Positions 52,234 to 60,413 of a DNA stretch of 64,000 bases are shown piece after piece; position 1 is the stretch's first letter; the number at the start of each line of letters is the position of its first letter. The stretch spans positions 1 to 64,000 of the forward strand of contig NZ_JADKYB010000010.1 of assembly GCF_016918855.1 (NCBI RefSeq), read 5' to 3'. Source of the DNA: Actinacidiphila acididurans. Lineage in GTDB: Bacteria; Actinomycetota; Actinomycetes; Streptomycetales; Streptomycetaceae. The notes below the pieces were generated by a model. It saw nothing but the letters and a program-made list of their open reading frames with translations. It was not told the origin of the DNA and did not search any database. The position numbers and the translations under genes are program-made.

Positions 52234-53438
52234 TTAACGAGCGACGAACCAGCTAACAAGTAACCCTCCAGTAGTCTTCGGACCGAAGGACGCACGTATT
52301 CGCATCGGATGCGGTCAGCGTCAGCAGGAACATCGATGCAGCGGCTATCCGTGAGATTGATCTGGCCGCTGGTTACGGGATCTGCTTGCTCAAGCGGTCC
52401 TTCTCGGTGCTGCGCAGCGAGCTGTTCGTTGGTACGAAGGATCGCGGTATCGCCACCGACGATCCTGGCTGCCTTGCGTAGGTTGCACAGCAGATGGGTG
52501 AGCTGGACGTTGGCACGGGTGTGATGGCCGTGCTTCGACAAGGGAACGATGTGGTCCAGACTGGCGCTCCAGGGGTTGGGCCACTGCGCGGCCGGTTCAA
52601 CCGGGTCGCGGCAGATCTGGCATGTCCAGCCGTCGCGTTCGAATATCTCCTTGGTGCTGAACCTCTCGACGACGGTCATCGCTAGGCGTGCGCGTCGACG
52701 CTGGGAACTAGCGCGGCCGTGTTCCCTCACGCGCTCCCGGTTGGCGCTCGCCCATCGACGTGTGTTGAACCGCTGTAGGCAGTGACGGCCTGGACAGAAG
52801 CGGGCGCGGATGGACGAGCTCTCGGGTATTGGCTCGTTGCACTCCGGGCAACGTCGGTTCTTGATCAGGGCGTGGTAGTCAGTACGAGAAAGGTGGAGAC
52901 GGGCGGCGCTGCGGGACTCGTCGTTGCAGCCGTCCGAGCAGAAGATCGCGTTCGCTGCGCGCTCCGCAGCGATGGCACCCCCGCACCACACGCAGTCTTC
53001 GAGAGGCTCGGTGAGACCGTGCCCGGTGCGGCACCTGTAGCCGCAGAACCGAGCGTCGGCCTTGAGGGATTCGGGGAGAGACCCACCGCAGCCCTCGCAG
53101 GTGCGTCCTTTGCGGCGCTGGCGGCGTTCCTGCTTTTCTCGTTCCACACGTCGGGCCGTTGATGGAGCGCGACGGGAACCTACTCTGTTCGCGCAGGTCT
53201 TCGAGCAGTAGACCTGATCTGTCCTGCGGGGGAAGAACATGTTGCGGCAGTCGCCGGCGACGCACTCGCGCGACTCCTTGCTCGACGCGCGCTCCTCGCG
53301 CCGACGGAGCCAGTAGCAGTCCTTGTTGCAGTAGCGGGCGTCAGAGCGTTTGCCTGTGGGGAGCGGGTTGCCGCATCCCTCACAGGGCCCTGTGCCCGGT
53401 TCGCCGTCGCGTTCGATTGTGTTGCCAGAGCGGATCAC
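52218..53438 (-). CDS. HNH endonuclease-like protein with five zinc-finger modules
   Basis: The 406-residue protein has a series of Cys-x2-Cys ... Cys-x3-4-Cys modules (CEGCGN/CNKDC; CVAGDC/CSKTC; CEGCGG/CGYRC; CVWCGG/CSDGC; CPECNE/CPGRHC) over residues 20-225. A classical HNH domain follows at about 245-320 (RDGWTCQICRDPV, SLDHIVPLSKHGHH, LTHLLCNLRKA). The tandem treble-clef-like modules presumably bind nucleic acid. The last residues (about NRDLA) come from the IS1380 insertion; without it the frame would read on about 17 residues into the sequence now left of the IS. GTG 53438 or TTG 53441 is the start. Role unknown; a defence or mobile-element nuclease is possible. Confidence 0.8.
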   Translation of the reverse strand: MIRSGNTIERDGEPGTGPCEGCGNPLPTGKRSDARYCNKDCYWLRRREERASSKESRECVAGDCRNMFFPRRTDQVYCSKTCANRVGSRRAPSTARRVEREKQERRQRRKGRTCEGCGGSLPESLKADARFCGYRCRTGHGLTEPLEDCVWCGGAIAAERAANAIFCSDGCNDESRSAARLHLSRTDYHALIKNRRCPECNEPIPESSSIRARFCPGRHCLQRFNTRRWASANRERVREHGRASSQRRRARLAMTVVERFSTKEIFERDGWTCQICRDPVEPAAQWPNPWSASLDHIVPLSKHGHHTRANVQLTHLLCNLRKAARIVGGDTAILRTNEQLAAQHREGPLEQADPVTSGQINLTDSRCIDVPADADRIRCEYVRPSVRRLLEGYLLAGSSLVNRDLA

Positions 53439-53526
53439 CAAGGCACTCTACGGCGCGCTTCTGACAGGAGCTCAGAGCTTCGGAATCCCAGCGGCGATCT
53501 CGGGGCAAGATGGCTCCGGCTGACGG

Positions 53527-54531
53527 TCAGAAGACCGGATCGCCGGTCTCCGGCTGCACTTTACGCGGGCTGGGGAGACCGCTGGCCTGGAGGGCGGCGA
53601 AGTCGGCGTGCGCCGCCTTGACCGCTTCGGGGTACGCCTCACGCTTGGCGTGCTCGGCGAGTGCCCGGTAGACGCTCGCGACGGAAGGGTTCTGTCCCTT
53701 GCGCTTGCCAGTGGGGATGATCAGATCGGGCTGGATCTGCTCGACGGACTCGCCGCCCGCGCGGCGCCGCAGCACGGTGTGCAGCATGTCGTCGGCGATG
53801 ACGGGTGGCCGGCCGCCGTGCTTGCCCTTGCGGGCCGCGATGTCGAGTCCCTCCAGCGTGGACTCGCGGATGTTCTCCCGCTCGGTCTCCGCCATCGCGG
53901 CGAAGAACGCGAACAGCAGCCGGCCGGGGCCGGTGGGGTCGTAGATGCCAGGCAGGGGACCGGCGAGCATCTCCAGGACCAGGCCGTGCGCGGTGAGATG
54001 GTCGGCAAGCGCAGTGAGTTCGGCGGCGTCCCGGCCGAGGCGCTTCATCTCGTAGACCGTGATGATGACCCGGCAGTGCGGGGCGTGGGCCTTGATCTCC
54101 CGGGCGGTGCGCAGCGCTTCCTCGAACTGGGGGCGGACCCGCACCCGGGTGCTGATCTTCTCGGCGAAGACCTTGTCGCGGGGGACGCCGTGCGCGGTGA
54201 GCGCATCCAGTTGGGAGTCGAGTTCCTGACCGAAGGTGGAGCAGCGGGCGTAGCCGATGCGGATGTCGGCGCTCGGGGTGTCCTCGACGGCCGGGGCCGG
54301 GGGAGGGGTGCCGGGCCGCCACGGCTGGCCCGGTCCCCGGTCGGCCGGGGTGGGCACGCGCAGCAGCTTCGCCAGTCGGGCCACCTTCGTGAAGCGGCCG
54401 GTGTGGTAGGCGCCGGCGACTGCGCCGCCGCGGGAGCGGCACGGCGAGCCGGGCTGGACGCCACAGCGCGGGCAGGGGTGGCGCTCGATGTCGTCGGCGT
54501 CCGCCGGCGGGAGGTCGTGAGGGTCCGTCAT
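53527..54531 (-). CDS. Serine recombinase (resolvase/invertase) with N-terminal zinc finger
   Basis: The 334-residue protein starts with a short zinc-binding segment (RHPCPRCGVQPGSPCRSRGG, about 17-36, as seen on many actinobacterial mobile-element proteins). A small serine recombinase catalytic domain follows (RIGYARCSTFGQELDSQLDA, Ser near 98; YEMKRLGRDAAELTALADHL; LLFAFFAAMAETERENIRES) and then the C-terminal HTH (GGRPPVIADDMLHTVLRRRA). It catalyses inversion or resolution between short sites. It lies divergent from the DGQHR gene. Confidence 0.9.
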   Translation of the reverse strand: MTDPHDLPPADADDIERHPCPRCGVQPGSPCRSRGGAVAGAYHTGRFTKVARLAKLLRVPTPADRGPGQPWRPGTPPPAPAVEDTPSADIRIGYARCSTFGQELDSQLDALTAHGVPRDKVFAEKISTRVRVRPQFEEALRTAREIKAHAPHCRVIITVYEMKRLGRDAAELTALADHLTAHGLVLEMLAGPLPGIYDPTGPGRLLFAFFAAMAETERENIRESTLEGLDIAARKGKHGGRPPVIADDMLHTVLRRRAGGESVEQIQPDLIIPTGKRKGQNPSVASVYRALAEHAKREAYPEAVKAAHADFAALQASGLPSPRKVQPETGDPVF

Positions 54532-54700
54532 ACCCGGGATCTTCGCACAATGCAGTTCTCAAAAGGGGTTCCGACCCGTCCCTGCGTGAGAACGTGTTCT
54601 GAGAGCCGATCCCGGTTCAGTGCGGTTCCGGCGGCCCGTTTCCGATCTTGCTCCGGCAAAGGATCGATTGTGAGAGATGAGCGAAGAGGTCGGCGTCGCC

Positions 54701-54775
54701 AGATCTGACGTTCAGATTCGCAAAATCAGATCTACTTGACAGATCCTGTCAGTCAGATCCAATATTTAGATCTGA
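54701..54775. repeat. Cluster of six TCAGATC repeats upstream of the DGQHR gene
   Basis: Copies of TCAGAT(CT) begin at about 54701 (inverted), 54712, 54726, 54740, 54753 and 54768 (inverted), spaced 11-15 bp apart, in an otherwise AT-rich 75-bp stretch. Several contain the palindrome AGATCT. They overlap the promoter at 54736-54765, so they are likely operator sites, probably for an autoregulator. Confidence 0.75.
54736..54765 (+). promoter_or_regulatory. Promoter of the DGQHR gene
   Basis: A consensus -35 TTGACA (54736-54741) is followed after 18 bp by CAATAT (54760-54765). It lies inside the TCAGATC repeat cluster, about 50 bp before the start codon. Confidence 0.55.
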
Positions 54776-54815
54776 TTGGTACTCGGCGTGGGCGCCCATG
54801 TGGGATGGGAGAGGT

Positions 54816-56012
54816 ATGAGCAAGCAGGCTTTGGCGACGATCCAGATCGCAGGCGCGCTGTGTGTGCAGCGGGGGACCCGCATGCTTCAGGCGTTCGCCG
54901 ACGCCTTCACGGTGTCGGAGCACCAAGAGGTCGACATCTTCGACCCGGACACCAGCGAGGGTTACCAGCGGGCGCCTGTCACCGCCCGAGTGCGCAAGGC
55001 CGCCCGCTACTACGACGAGAAGAAGGGGCGAATGCCGAACCCCCTGCTCGTCAACATCCGCAAGATCGACATGGACGAAGAGCGAGTGGTTGTCGTTGTG
55101 GACGACGATCAGGAGGGATACGAGAACGCTGTACTCGAAGGCGGCAACTGGATCGGCACCGGCCGCATCGAGTTCACCAACGACGTGTCGCTGTGGATCT
55201 ACGACGGCCAGCACCGGGCGGGCGGCCTGAACCAGCTGCTCAGTGAGCAGGAAGCCTTCGAGGACTTCCCCGTTCCGATCAGTCTCACCTTGGGGCTCGA
55301 CCCGGGAGAGGAGATGCGGGAGTTCTACGAGGTGAACACCAACGCGGCCAGCGTCAAGACCGACCTTGCCTGGCAGCTTCTGACCAAGATGGCAGAGGAA
55401 GACCCGGAGCTTCGGGAGATGCTCGCGGCCGAGGACCGGGACTGGATCACCCGCGCCTACGCAGTTGTTGACGAGCTGGAAAAGCTGACCGGCCCCTGGC
55501 AGGGGCGCTTCCAGGAGGCCAACCGTCGCAAGACCAGGGGTGACGGTGTAACGATTCCCAAACCACAGTTCGCCCGGTCCCTGAAGCCGGTGCTCGATAT
55601 GCCGTCGTTCAAGCGTGCCGAAGCCTCGATCGTGGCAGCCGTCCTCAACGCCTACTGGTCTGGGATCAAGCAGGTCATGCCCGAGCCCTTCGACGAAGCT
55701 CAGGACTTCGTCCTCCAGAAGGGCAGCGGGGCCGTCGCACTCCACCGAGTGCTGCCGCAGGTGATCGAAGTGGTCCGCAGCAACGGAGGGGGGCTCGGCC
55801 AGCCCTCCGAGTACGCCAAGGTCATGAAGGATCTGCCCACCCTTGAGGGCGAGTCCGTTGACAACGACGGCCAGCTGTCGACCCGCTCTGGCGCCGACTT
55901 CTGGAGGGTGGGCTCGGTCGCTTCCGGATTCAGCGGGGACGCCGGCAGGCGGCGGCTGAGCCTGCTCATCCAGAGCCGTCTGCCTTCGCCCGCGGAGACC
56001 ATTCAGCTCTGA
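54816..56012 (+). CDS. DGQHR-domain protein (DndB/DpdB-like)
   Basis: The 398-residue protein has the defining motif IYDGQHRAGGLNQLL (DGQHR at about 130-134) and the downstream FYEVNTNAASVKTDLAWQLL (about 170-189). The family includes DndB, a DNA-binding regulator of phosphorothioate modification genes, and DpdB of 7-deazaguanine DNA systems. No dnd or dpd partner genes are here, so a direct role in those pathways is not supported. ATG 54816 has GGGAGAGG close upstream. It is transcribed through a repeat cluster and followed, 211 bp on, by a DUF3825 gene on the same strand. Confidence 0.85.
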   Translation: MSKQALATIQIAGALCVQRGTRMLQAFADAFTVSEHQEVDIFDPDTSEGYQRAPVTARVRKAARYYDEKKGRMPNPLLVNIRKIDMDEERVVVVVDDDQEGYENAVLEGGNWIGTGRIEFTNDVSLWIYDGQHRAGGLNQLLSEQEAFEDFPVPISLTLGLDPGEEMREFYEVNTNAASVKTDLAWQLLTKMAEEDPELREMLAAEDRDWITRAYAVVDELEKLTGPWQGRFQEANRRKTRGDGVTIPKPQFARSLKPVLDMPSFKRAEASIVAAVLNAYWSGIKQVMPEPFDEAQDFVLQKGSGAVALHRVLPQVIEVVRSNGGGLGQPSEYAKVMKDLPTLEGESVDNDGQLSTRSGADFWRVGSVASGFSGDAGRRRLSLLIQSRLPSPAETIQL

Positions 56013-56223
56013 TGCCTGGTGCGGCGGCGCGATGTGTGCAGCCGCCGCGACGTCGCCCGCAGGGCCTGGACGCCCCGGACTGCGGCTGAGCCTCGATCAT
56101 CCTGATCGTCGGCTCGCCCAACGCCATCCAGCAGGAAGAACCGAAGCCCCGGCCGCCCCGAGCCGCTCCAACGGTATGGGGAGAACCGGGGCAACTCCAT
56201 GCGATACACGTTAGAGAGGTTTT

Positions 56224-57156
56224 ATGACTACCAGCGAGACGCACTCTTTCCCCTCACCGGCAGACCTCGCCCGTCAATCGACGCCATCGTCCGGGGCACG
56301 GCCTCCCCGTGTATCGGGCCTGTCTGGCAACGCGCTCTTCGAGTACGCGCACATGGGGTACGTGAGATCGGGAGCCAGTCTCCGCGACGGCATCGGTGAC
56401 CCCGACATCTTCGACCGGTTGGCCGACATGGCAGAGCCCGAGAACTGGGATGGGCGGGAGGGGGAGCCGCCGGGCGGCAACCGCATCCTGCGTAACTACA
56501 TCCGGTGGACTTTCGAGCGTGCACACCAGCAGGGCAAAATCTCGACAAGCGCCGATGGCTCCTATTCCGCTTTCAACACGGGACTGGCGACTCATCGGCA
56601 GGAGACGATCTACGGGCTCTTCCGGCGCAACGACCGTCCCGACAGCCAGCCATGGGCCTTCGTCGACTGGCGCTTGGAGAGCAAGCGTGACTTCATGGAA
56701 CACTTTCCGCCCTCCCTGCGCCCCGGTTTCGTGACGTACACCGAGAGCCCGGCGGACTACATCTACGACTGGCGTCGGGAACTCGTCGTGAGTGTGGACC
56801 ACATCCTCGACGACCAGGGAAACCTTGCCCGGTTCCCCACATCTCTCCAGAGCAGTCCCCACCTTGCGCGCATGGCCTTGAAGGGGGCCATCGACGGAGC
56901 GGAGGGGCGGGTCCTCCGCAACTACAAGGCGGCAGTCCCCACGTGGTACCCGGCGCAGGACACGGTCCAGCTCCTGCTCCCGCTCTCCCTCCTCGACGCC
57001 GGCGTGGTGGACCTTGCCCTGGTGGTCTCCCGGCAAGGGGAGTTTTACCGGGGCCACACCGTCCTCACCACTGCGATGGCATACAACAACGCCCGGTTGC
57101 TTGCGCGCCCCGACAGCGACTGGCTGCAACCCGCTGCCGACGATGAGGTGCAGTGA
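56224..57156 (+). CDS. DUF3825 domain protein
   Basis: The 310-residue protein matches DUF3825: LFEYAHMGYVRSGASLRDGI, FNTGLATHRQETIYGLFRRN, the Asn-Tyr-Lys block RVLRNYKAAVPTWYPAQDTV, LLLPLSLLDAGVVDLALVVS and the C-terminal TVLTTAMAYNNARLLARPDS. This domain occurs in RNA- and stress-linked bacterial proteins, and its chemistry is not established. ATG 56224 has GAGAGG 6-11 bp upstream. It forms a pair with the DGQHR gene on the same strand. Confidence 0.8.
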   Translation: MTTSETHSFPSPADLARQSTPSSGARPPRVSGLSGNALFEYAHMGYVRSGASLRDGIGDPDIFDRLADMAEPENWDGREGEPPGGNRILRNYIRWTFERAHQQGKISTSADGSYSAFNTGLATHRQETIYGLFRRNDRPDSQPWAFVDWRLESKRDFMEHFPPSLRPGFVTYTESPADYIYDWRRELVVSVDHILDDQGNLARFPTSLQSSPHLARMALKGAIDGAEGRVLRNYKAAVPTWYPAQDTVQLLLPLSLLDAGVVDLALVVSRQGEFYRGHTVLTTAMAYNNARLLARPDSDWLQPAADDEVQ

Positions 57157-57364
57157 CCGGTCTTGGCTCATTGTCGGGGAAGGTCACTGGTGGGCGGGGG
57201 GGACTGTCGCGTCCCCGGCCGCCCCGGCCAGCGCCGCCGACCGCGCTTCTACCAGGCCCGTCCGAAGTGCCAGGGCGCTTCACCGATACCCGCGCCCCCG
57301 TATGGCGTCGCCTCTACTGTCCAGCCCGGATACCGGGTACGGGAGTGACGGAAGGGGCTGTGCA

Positions 57365-57890
57365 GTGGGGCGGGATCTGGGTCTGGACGGGGTGGTGGAC
57401 CACTTCACTCTGAACGGTGACGAGTCGGGCTGGTTACGGAACAAAACCGGCGCCACGAGGCTGGGCTTCGCCGTTCAGCTTAAGTTCTTGACCTGGCGCG
57501 GCCGGTTTCCCCGGATGCGCCTGGAGCTGCCGCCCGACGCGGTCGAGCCCGTCGCCAAGCAGGTCGGCGTCGCCGCGTCCGAGCTGGCCTTCTACGACTT
57601 CACCTCCCGCGCGGCCAAGCGGCACCGCAGCGAGCTGCGGGATCTGATCGGCTGGCACGAGTGCGCCAAGACCGACCTGGTCAAGCTCGTCTCGCACCTG
57701 GTGGACGTGATCTGGCACGACGAGCGGCGCGAGGAGCAGGTGCGGGCCGAGCTGCTGCGGCAGATGCGCGCGGAGATGATCGAGCCGCCGACCGCGGCCC
57801 AGGTCGACACGGTCATCCGCTCCGCGCTGCACCAGGCCGACGAGCGCGCCGTCGCCGAGGCCGCCGGCCGCCTGGCGCGGGCGGGGGCTG
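57365..57890 (+). pseudogene. Tn3-family transposase, N-terminal fragment
   Basis: About 175 codons read as the DUF4158 N-terminus of a Tn3-type TnpA: VDHFTLNGDESGWLRNKTGA, RLGFAVQLKFLTWRGRFPR, then VAKQVGVAASELAFYDF and KRHRSELRDLIGWHECAK. The roughly 800 remaining residues, including the DDE catalytic domain, are gone; the frame runs into IS110-derived sequence near 57890. The 208 bp before it (57157-57364) hold nothing recognisable. Confidence 0.8.
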
Positions 57891-57894
57891 GGGC

Positions 57895-58285
57895 TGGACC
57901 GCGGCGACGCGGAGATCGCGGACAACGCGGACCGGATAAGCGGGCTCGTCGATGCCAGCCCTGCTGCCGAGTTGCTCGAGGAAACCGGCATCGGCCCCGT
58001 TACGGCTGCCACGGTTCTGGTCGCCTGGTCCCATTCAGGGCGGATCCGCAATGAGCCGCGTTCGCCGCCCTCGCTGGAGTGAGTCCACTTCCTGCCTCCT
58101 CGGGCAACACCACCCGCCACCGACTCAACCGAGGCGGCGACAGGCGCCTCAATCGTGCCCCGAACGTCATCGCCATGGTCCGTATGGTGCACCACCCCCA
58201 AACCCGCGCCTACGCCGAAAGACGACGCACTGAGGGCAAAACGGACCGCGAGATCCGCCGCTGTCTCAAGCGTTACCTCGCCTGA
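57895..58285 (+). pseudogene. IS110-family transposase, C-terminal fragment
   Basis: One frame (57895-58081) reads NADRISGLVDASPAAELLEE then TGIGPVTAATVLVAWSH and stops. Another (58079-58285) continues with TTRHRLNRGGDRRLNRAPNV, YAERRRTEGKTDREIRRCLK and RYLA. Together they are the helix-hairpin-helix and C-terminal block of an IS110 transposase, with an internal deletion and frameshift. Confidence 0.82.
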
Positions 58286-58588
58286 CGCTTCTACCGACAC
58301 CTCAACAACGCCGCAACGGCTACCGCGGGGCTTGACGAGATATAGAAGCTTCTGTGAACCTCAACTCGGTTCGAATTGCTCTAAAGTCGCAGGACGCTGC
58401 CGGTGATCATCTCGCCAATGCCGATCCCACGCATCGAGCGGATGTCCCAGCCGTCTTCCACACAGTTGAGCCCGGTGTCCACACCGTAAGACTGCGGACC
58501 CCGACTGCCACGCTGCCGTACAAGATCGCGTTACGAGCTCCATGGGGGACGCATCACCCCTTACTAAATTCGCGGGCCCCGATTTTAA
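58286..58588. other. IS110 right-end remnant and unassigned AT-rich DNA
   Basis: The first 65 bp (to about 58350, with CTTGACGAGATATAGAAGCT) look like the untranslated right end of an IS110 element. The rest to 58588, including an AT-rich patch near 58560-58610, shows no gene. Confidence 0.5.
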
Positions 58589-59068
58589 CTATGAACCCTC
58601 TATGGTCACGTCGATTTTCAACAACCTGAGAACGGCGAGTAGTTGGTCCGCTGGGGTGCCATCCTCTCCTCGGACCACAATCGTCGCCTTCACGCGCCCG
58701 GACGGCGTGGTCACCTCGGTTACGCGGGAATCGATCAGCGGGCCTTCCCTCAGCGCCTGCTGTACGCGGATGGACAGGTCCGATGCCTCCGCTGCCGGTT
58801 CGGGCACGACTGCCTGATTCGGCCCGGAATCCTCGCGTAGGACGGGGTCACCACCGTCGAGGACACGCTCGACGGAGTTCTCCGCCCACCCCACCAGCCG
58901 GGCGTAGGCGAGGACGGTGGGCGTGACCTTGACAATGGCGCCCCGCTCGATGTTGCGGAGGGCGCCGCGCTTCACGCCGATCCGCCCCGCGACGTCCTGC
59001 TGTTCCATGCCGTGCTCGGACCGTGCCGCTTTCAGCGTCTCGCCGAGGCGGGCCCAGTTCCTGTCCAT
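58589..59068 (-). CDS. XRE-family regulator
   Basis: The 159-residue protein has an N-terminal HTH (about 8-65: LGETLKAARSEHGMEQQDVA, GRIGVKRGALRNIERGAI) and a small C-terminal region with a beta-rich stretch (VKATIVVRGEDGTPADQLLA). It is probably a DNA-binding regulator of the element. Starts at 59080, 59077 and 59068 are all in frame; 59068 was chosen because the family-like MDRNWARLGETL begins there. It is divergent from the next XRE gene. Confidence 0.85.
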   Translation of the reverse strand: MDRNWARLGETLKAARSEHGMEQQDVAGRIGVKRGALRNIERGAIVKVTPTVLAYARLVGWAENSVERVLDGGDPVLREDSGPNQAVVPEPAAEASDLSIRVQQALREGPLIDSRVTEVTTPSGRVKATIVVRGEDGTPADQLLAVLRLLKIDVTIEGS

Positions 59069-59088
59069 GGGCCTCATCATGCCCCACA

Positions 59089-59106
59089 CCCCTGCAACAT
59101 CAGGGG
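59089..59106. promoter_or_regulatory. Small hairpin/operator next to the XRE start
   Basis: CCCCTG (59089-59094) and CAGGGG (59101-59106) form a perfect inverted repeat around a 6-nt spacer, 21 bp upstream of the minus-strand XRE start. An autoregulatory operator is possible. Confidence 0.35.
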
Positions 59107-59262
59107 CGCACGAACAGCGCGGATGGGCGCATTCGTTGCAGGGAGGGTGCCAGGGGTACGCCCATCGACCGAGTGCGGCCACTCGGGTGAATGCGCAGAA
59201 ACTGAACGCAGAAGTACCCGAAATCCCCCTGATTACGCGCAGTCTACGTACAGTTACCGAGC

Positions 59263-59805
59263 ATGACACTGAACGGAACGGCGATTCGAGCGTTGCGGCA
59301 CGGTCAGCGTCTGAGCCTGCGGCGCCTGGCCCGGCTCGCGCAGACGTCACCGAGCCAGCTCTCGCGCATCGAGCGGGGGCGCGCCGGCGCCGGAGATGAC
59401 CTGACCCTCCGGTTGGCCGAGGCACTGGCCGTCCCGGTGGTCGACATCACCCGAGGAGAAGTTGTGGCCATGAAGGAGAGGCGGCCGGTGGACGCCGCCA
59501 AGGACTCGCGACCTCATGAAGGAGTGAGGGAGCAGCGGCCCGCGTCGGCCGCGACGGAGACCGGCAGTCGCGCCGTGCCGTATCCGGGCACGCCGGAGGG
59601 TTCGTTCTTCCACTACACCCCCGAGGAGGCGGCCACGTTCCTGCCCTGGTCGGCTCTCCAGCTCAAACGTAAGGCGTACGCCAGGGAGGTCCCGTTCAAC
59701 GGCGGAGGCGCCCGGGTGACCTTCACCGGTCGAAATATCTGCGAGATCAGCGAGATGACAGCCGTGCGCCCGCTGGCGGAGACCGTCCAGGCCCGCAGCG
59801 CGTAA
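59263..59805 (+). CDS. Helix-turn-helix (XRE-type) protein with unknown C-terminal half
   Basis: The 180-residue protein has an XRE HTH at about 5-60 (IRALRHGQRLSLRRLARLAQ, TSPSQLSRIERGRAGAGDDL) and a C-terminal region (PEGSFFHYTPEEAATFLPWS, KRKAYAREVPFNGGGARVTF) seen in small proteins of streptomycete integrative elements. No ribosome site precedes the ATG; transcription may begin close to it. It is the first gene of the plus-strand block that runs to the window end. Confidence 0.8.
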   Translation: MTLNGTAIRALRHGQRLSLRRLARLAQTSPSQLSRIERGRAGAGDDLTLRLAEALAVPVVDITRGEVVAMKERRPVDAAKDSRPHEGVREQRPASAATETGSRAVPYPGTPEGSFFHYTPEEAATFLPWSALQLKRKAYAREVPFNGGGARVTFTGRNICEISEMTAVRPLAETVQARSA

Positions 59806-59910
59806 GCGACCGCACCGGCGGACGACACCGGGGGACGACGGGCCCCAGCCCGGCCTTGATCGCCGTCCCCGGCGCCCCGGAACCTCAACCACTAGGCGAA
59901 CTGAGGCACC

Positions 59911-60063
59911 GTGAATCAGAACTGTAGCCCCGAACACGACCCGAGCACCTGCCGCGTGTGCAGCGCGATGCGCCACCCGTCGCAGCAGCAAGTCCGCCGG
60001 GCCCTGTCCGCGATCCCGCGGCAGAGCCGCGTCGGCCAGCGTCAGGGCGGGAGTGGCTGCTGA
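59911..60063 (+). CDS. Small Cys-containing protein
   Basis: A 50-codon frame from GTG 59911 (GAGG 4 bp upstream) reads MNQNCSPEHDPSTCRVCSAM and ends in a basic tail. It has three cysteines and a histidine, compatible with a tiny zinc-binding protein. Its stop overlaps the next ATG by one base (TGATG), which supports it being real. Confidence 0.6.
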   Translation: MNQNCSPEHDPSTCRVCSAMRHPSQQQVRRALSAIPRQSRVGQRQGGSGC

Positions 60064-60413
60064 TGCCGCGCCACACCCTCATCAACCACAGAGCGGCCGC
60101 TGCTGCCGCGAAAGACAACCCTGGCGTGTTCGTGGAGACCTACCCCAGCCGTGAGGTGGTCAGGAACACGGCTTTGCGTATCCCCCCTGGCGAGCGGGCC
60201 CCGGCCTGCCTGCCCGCCGCGGCGTACGAAGCGTACGCCGCGCAGCATAAGGACGGCGACACAGTCGTGCGGGCGCGGTATGTGCACGGGATGCCGGAGT
60301 TGGAGCCGCGCCCGCACACCAGGACGTACCAGGTGTGCGACCGGGGCAGCGGCCGGGAGTACGAAGGGGCGCGCATCACCCGCAAGGGCCACGTTCGGGG
60401 GCAGCGCCGGTGA
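60063..60413 (+). CDS. Hypothetical protein of the element
   Basis: The 116-residue protein (MPRHTLINHRAAAAAAKDNP, VETYPSREVVRNTALRIP, RTYQVCDRGSGREYEGARIT) has no recognised domain. It is basic and mostly beta/turn in character. It is coupled at both ends: TGATG with the previous gene and GTGA with the exonuclease gene. Confidence 0.7.
   Translation: MPRHTLINHRAAAAAAKDNPGVFVETYPSREVVRNTALRIPPGERAPACLPAAAYEAYAAQHKDGDTVVRARYVHGMPELEPRPHTRTYQVCDRGSGREYEGARITRKGHVRGQRR

Noticed and set aside
54816..56012. DndB of a DNA phosphorothioation system
   Set aside because: No dndA, C, D or E genes lie nearby, so only the DGQHR family membership is supported.
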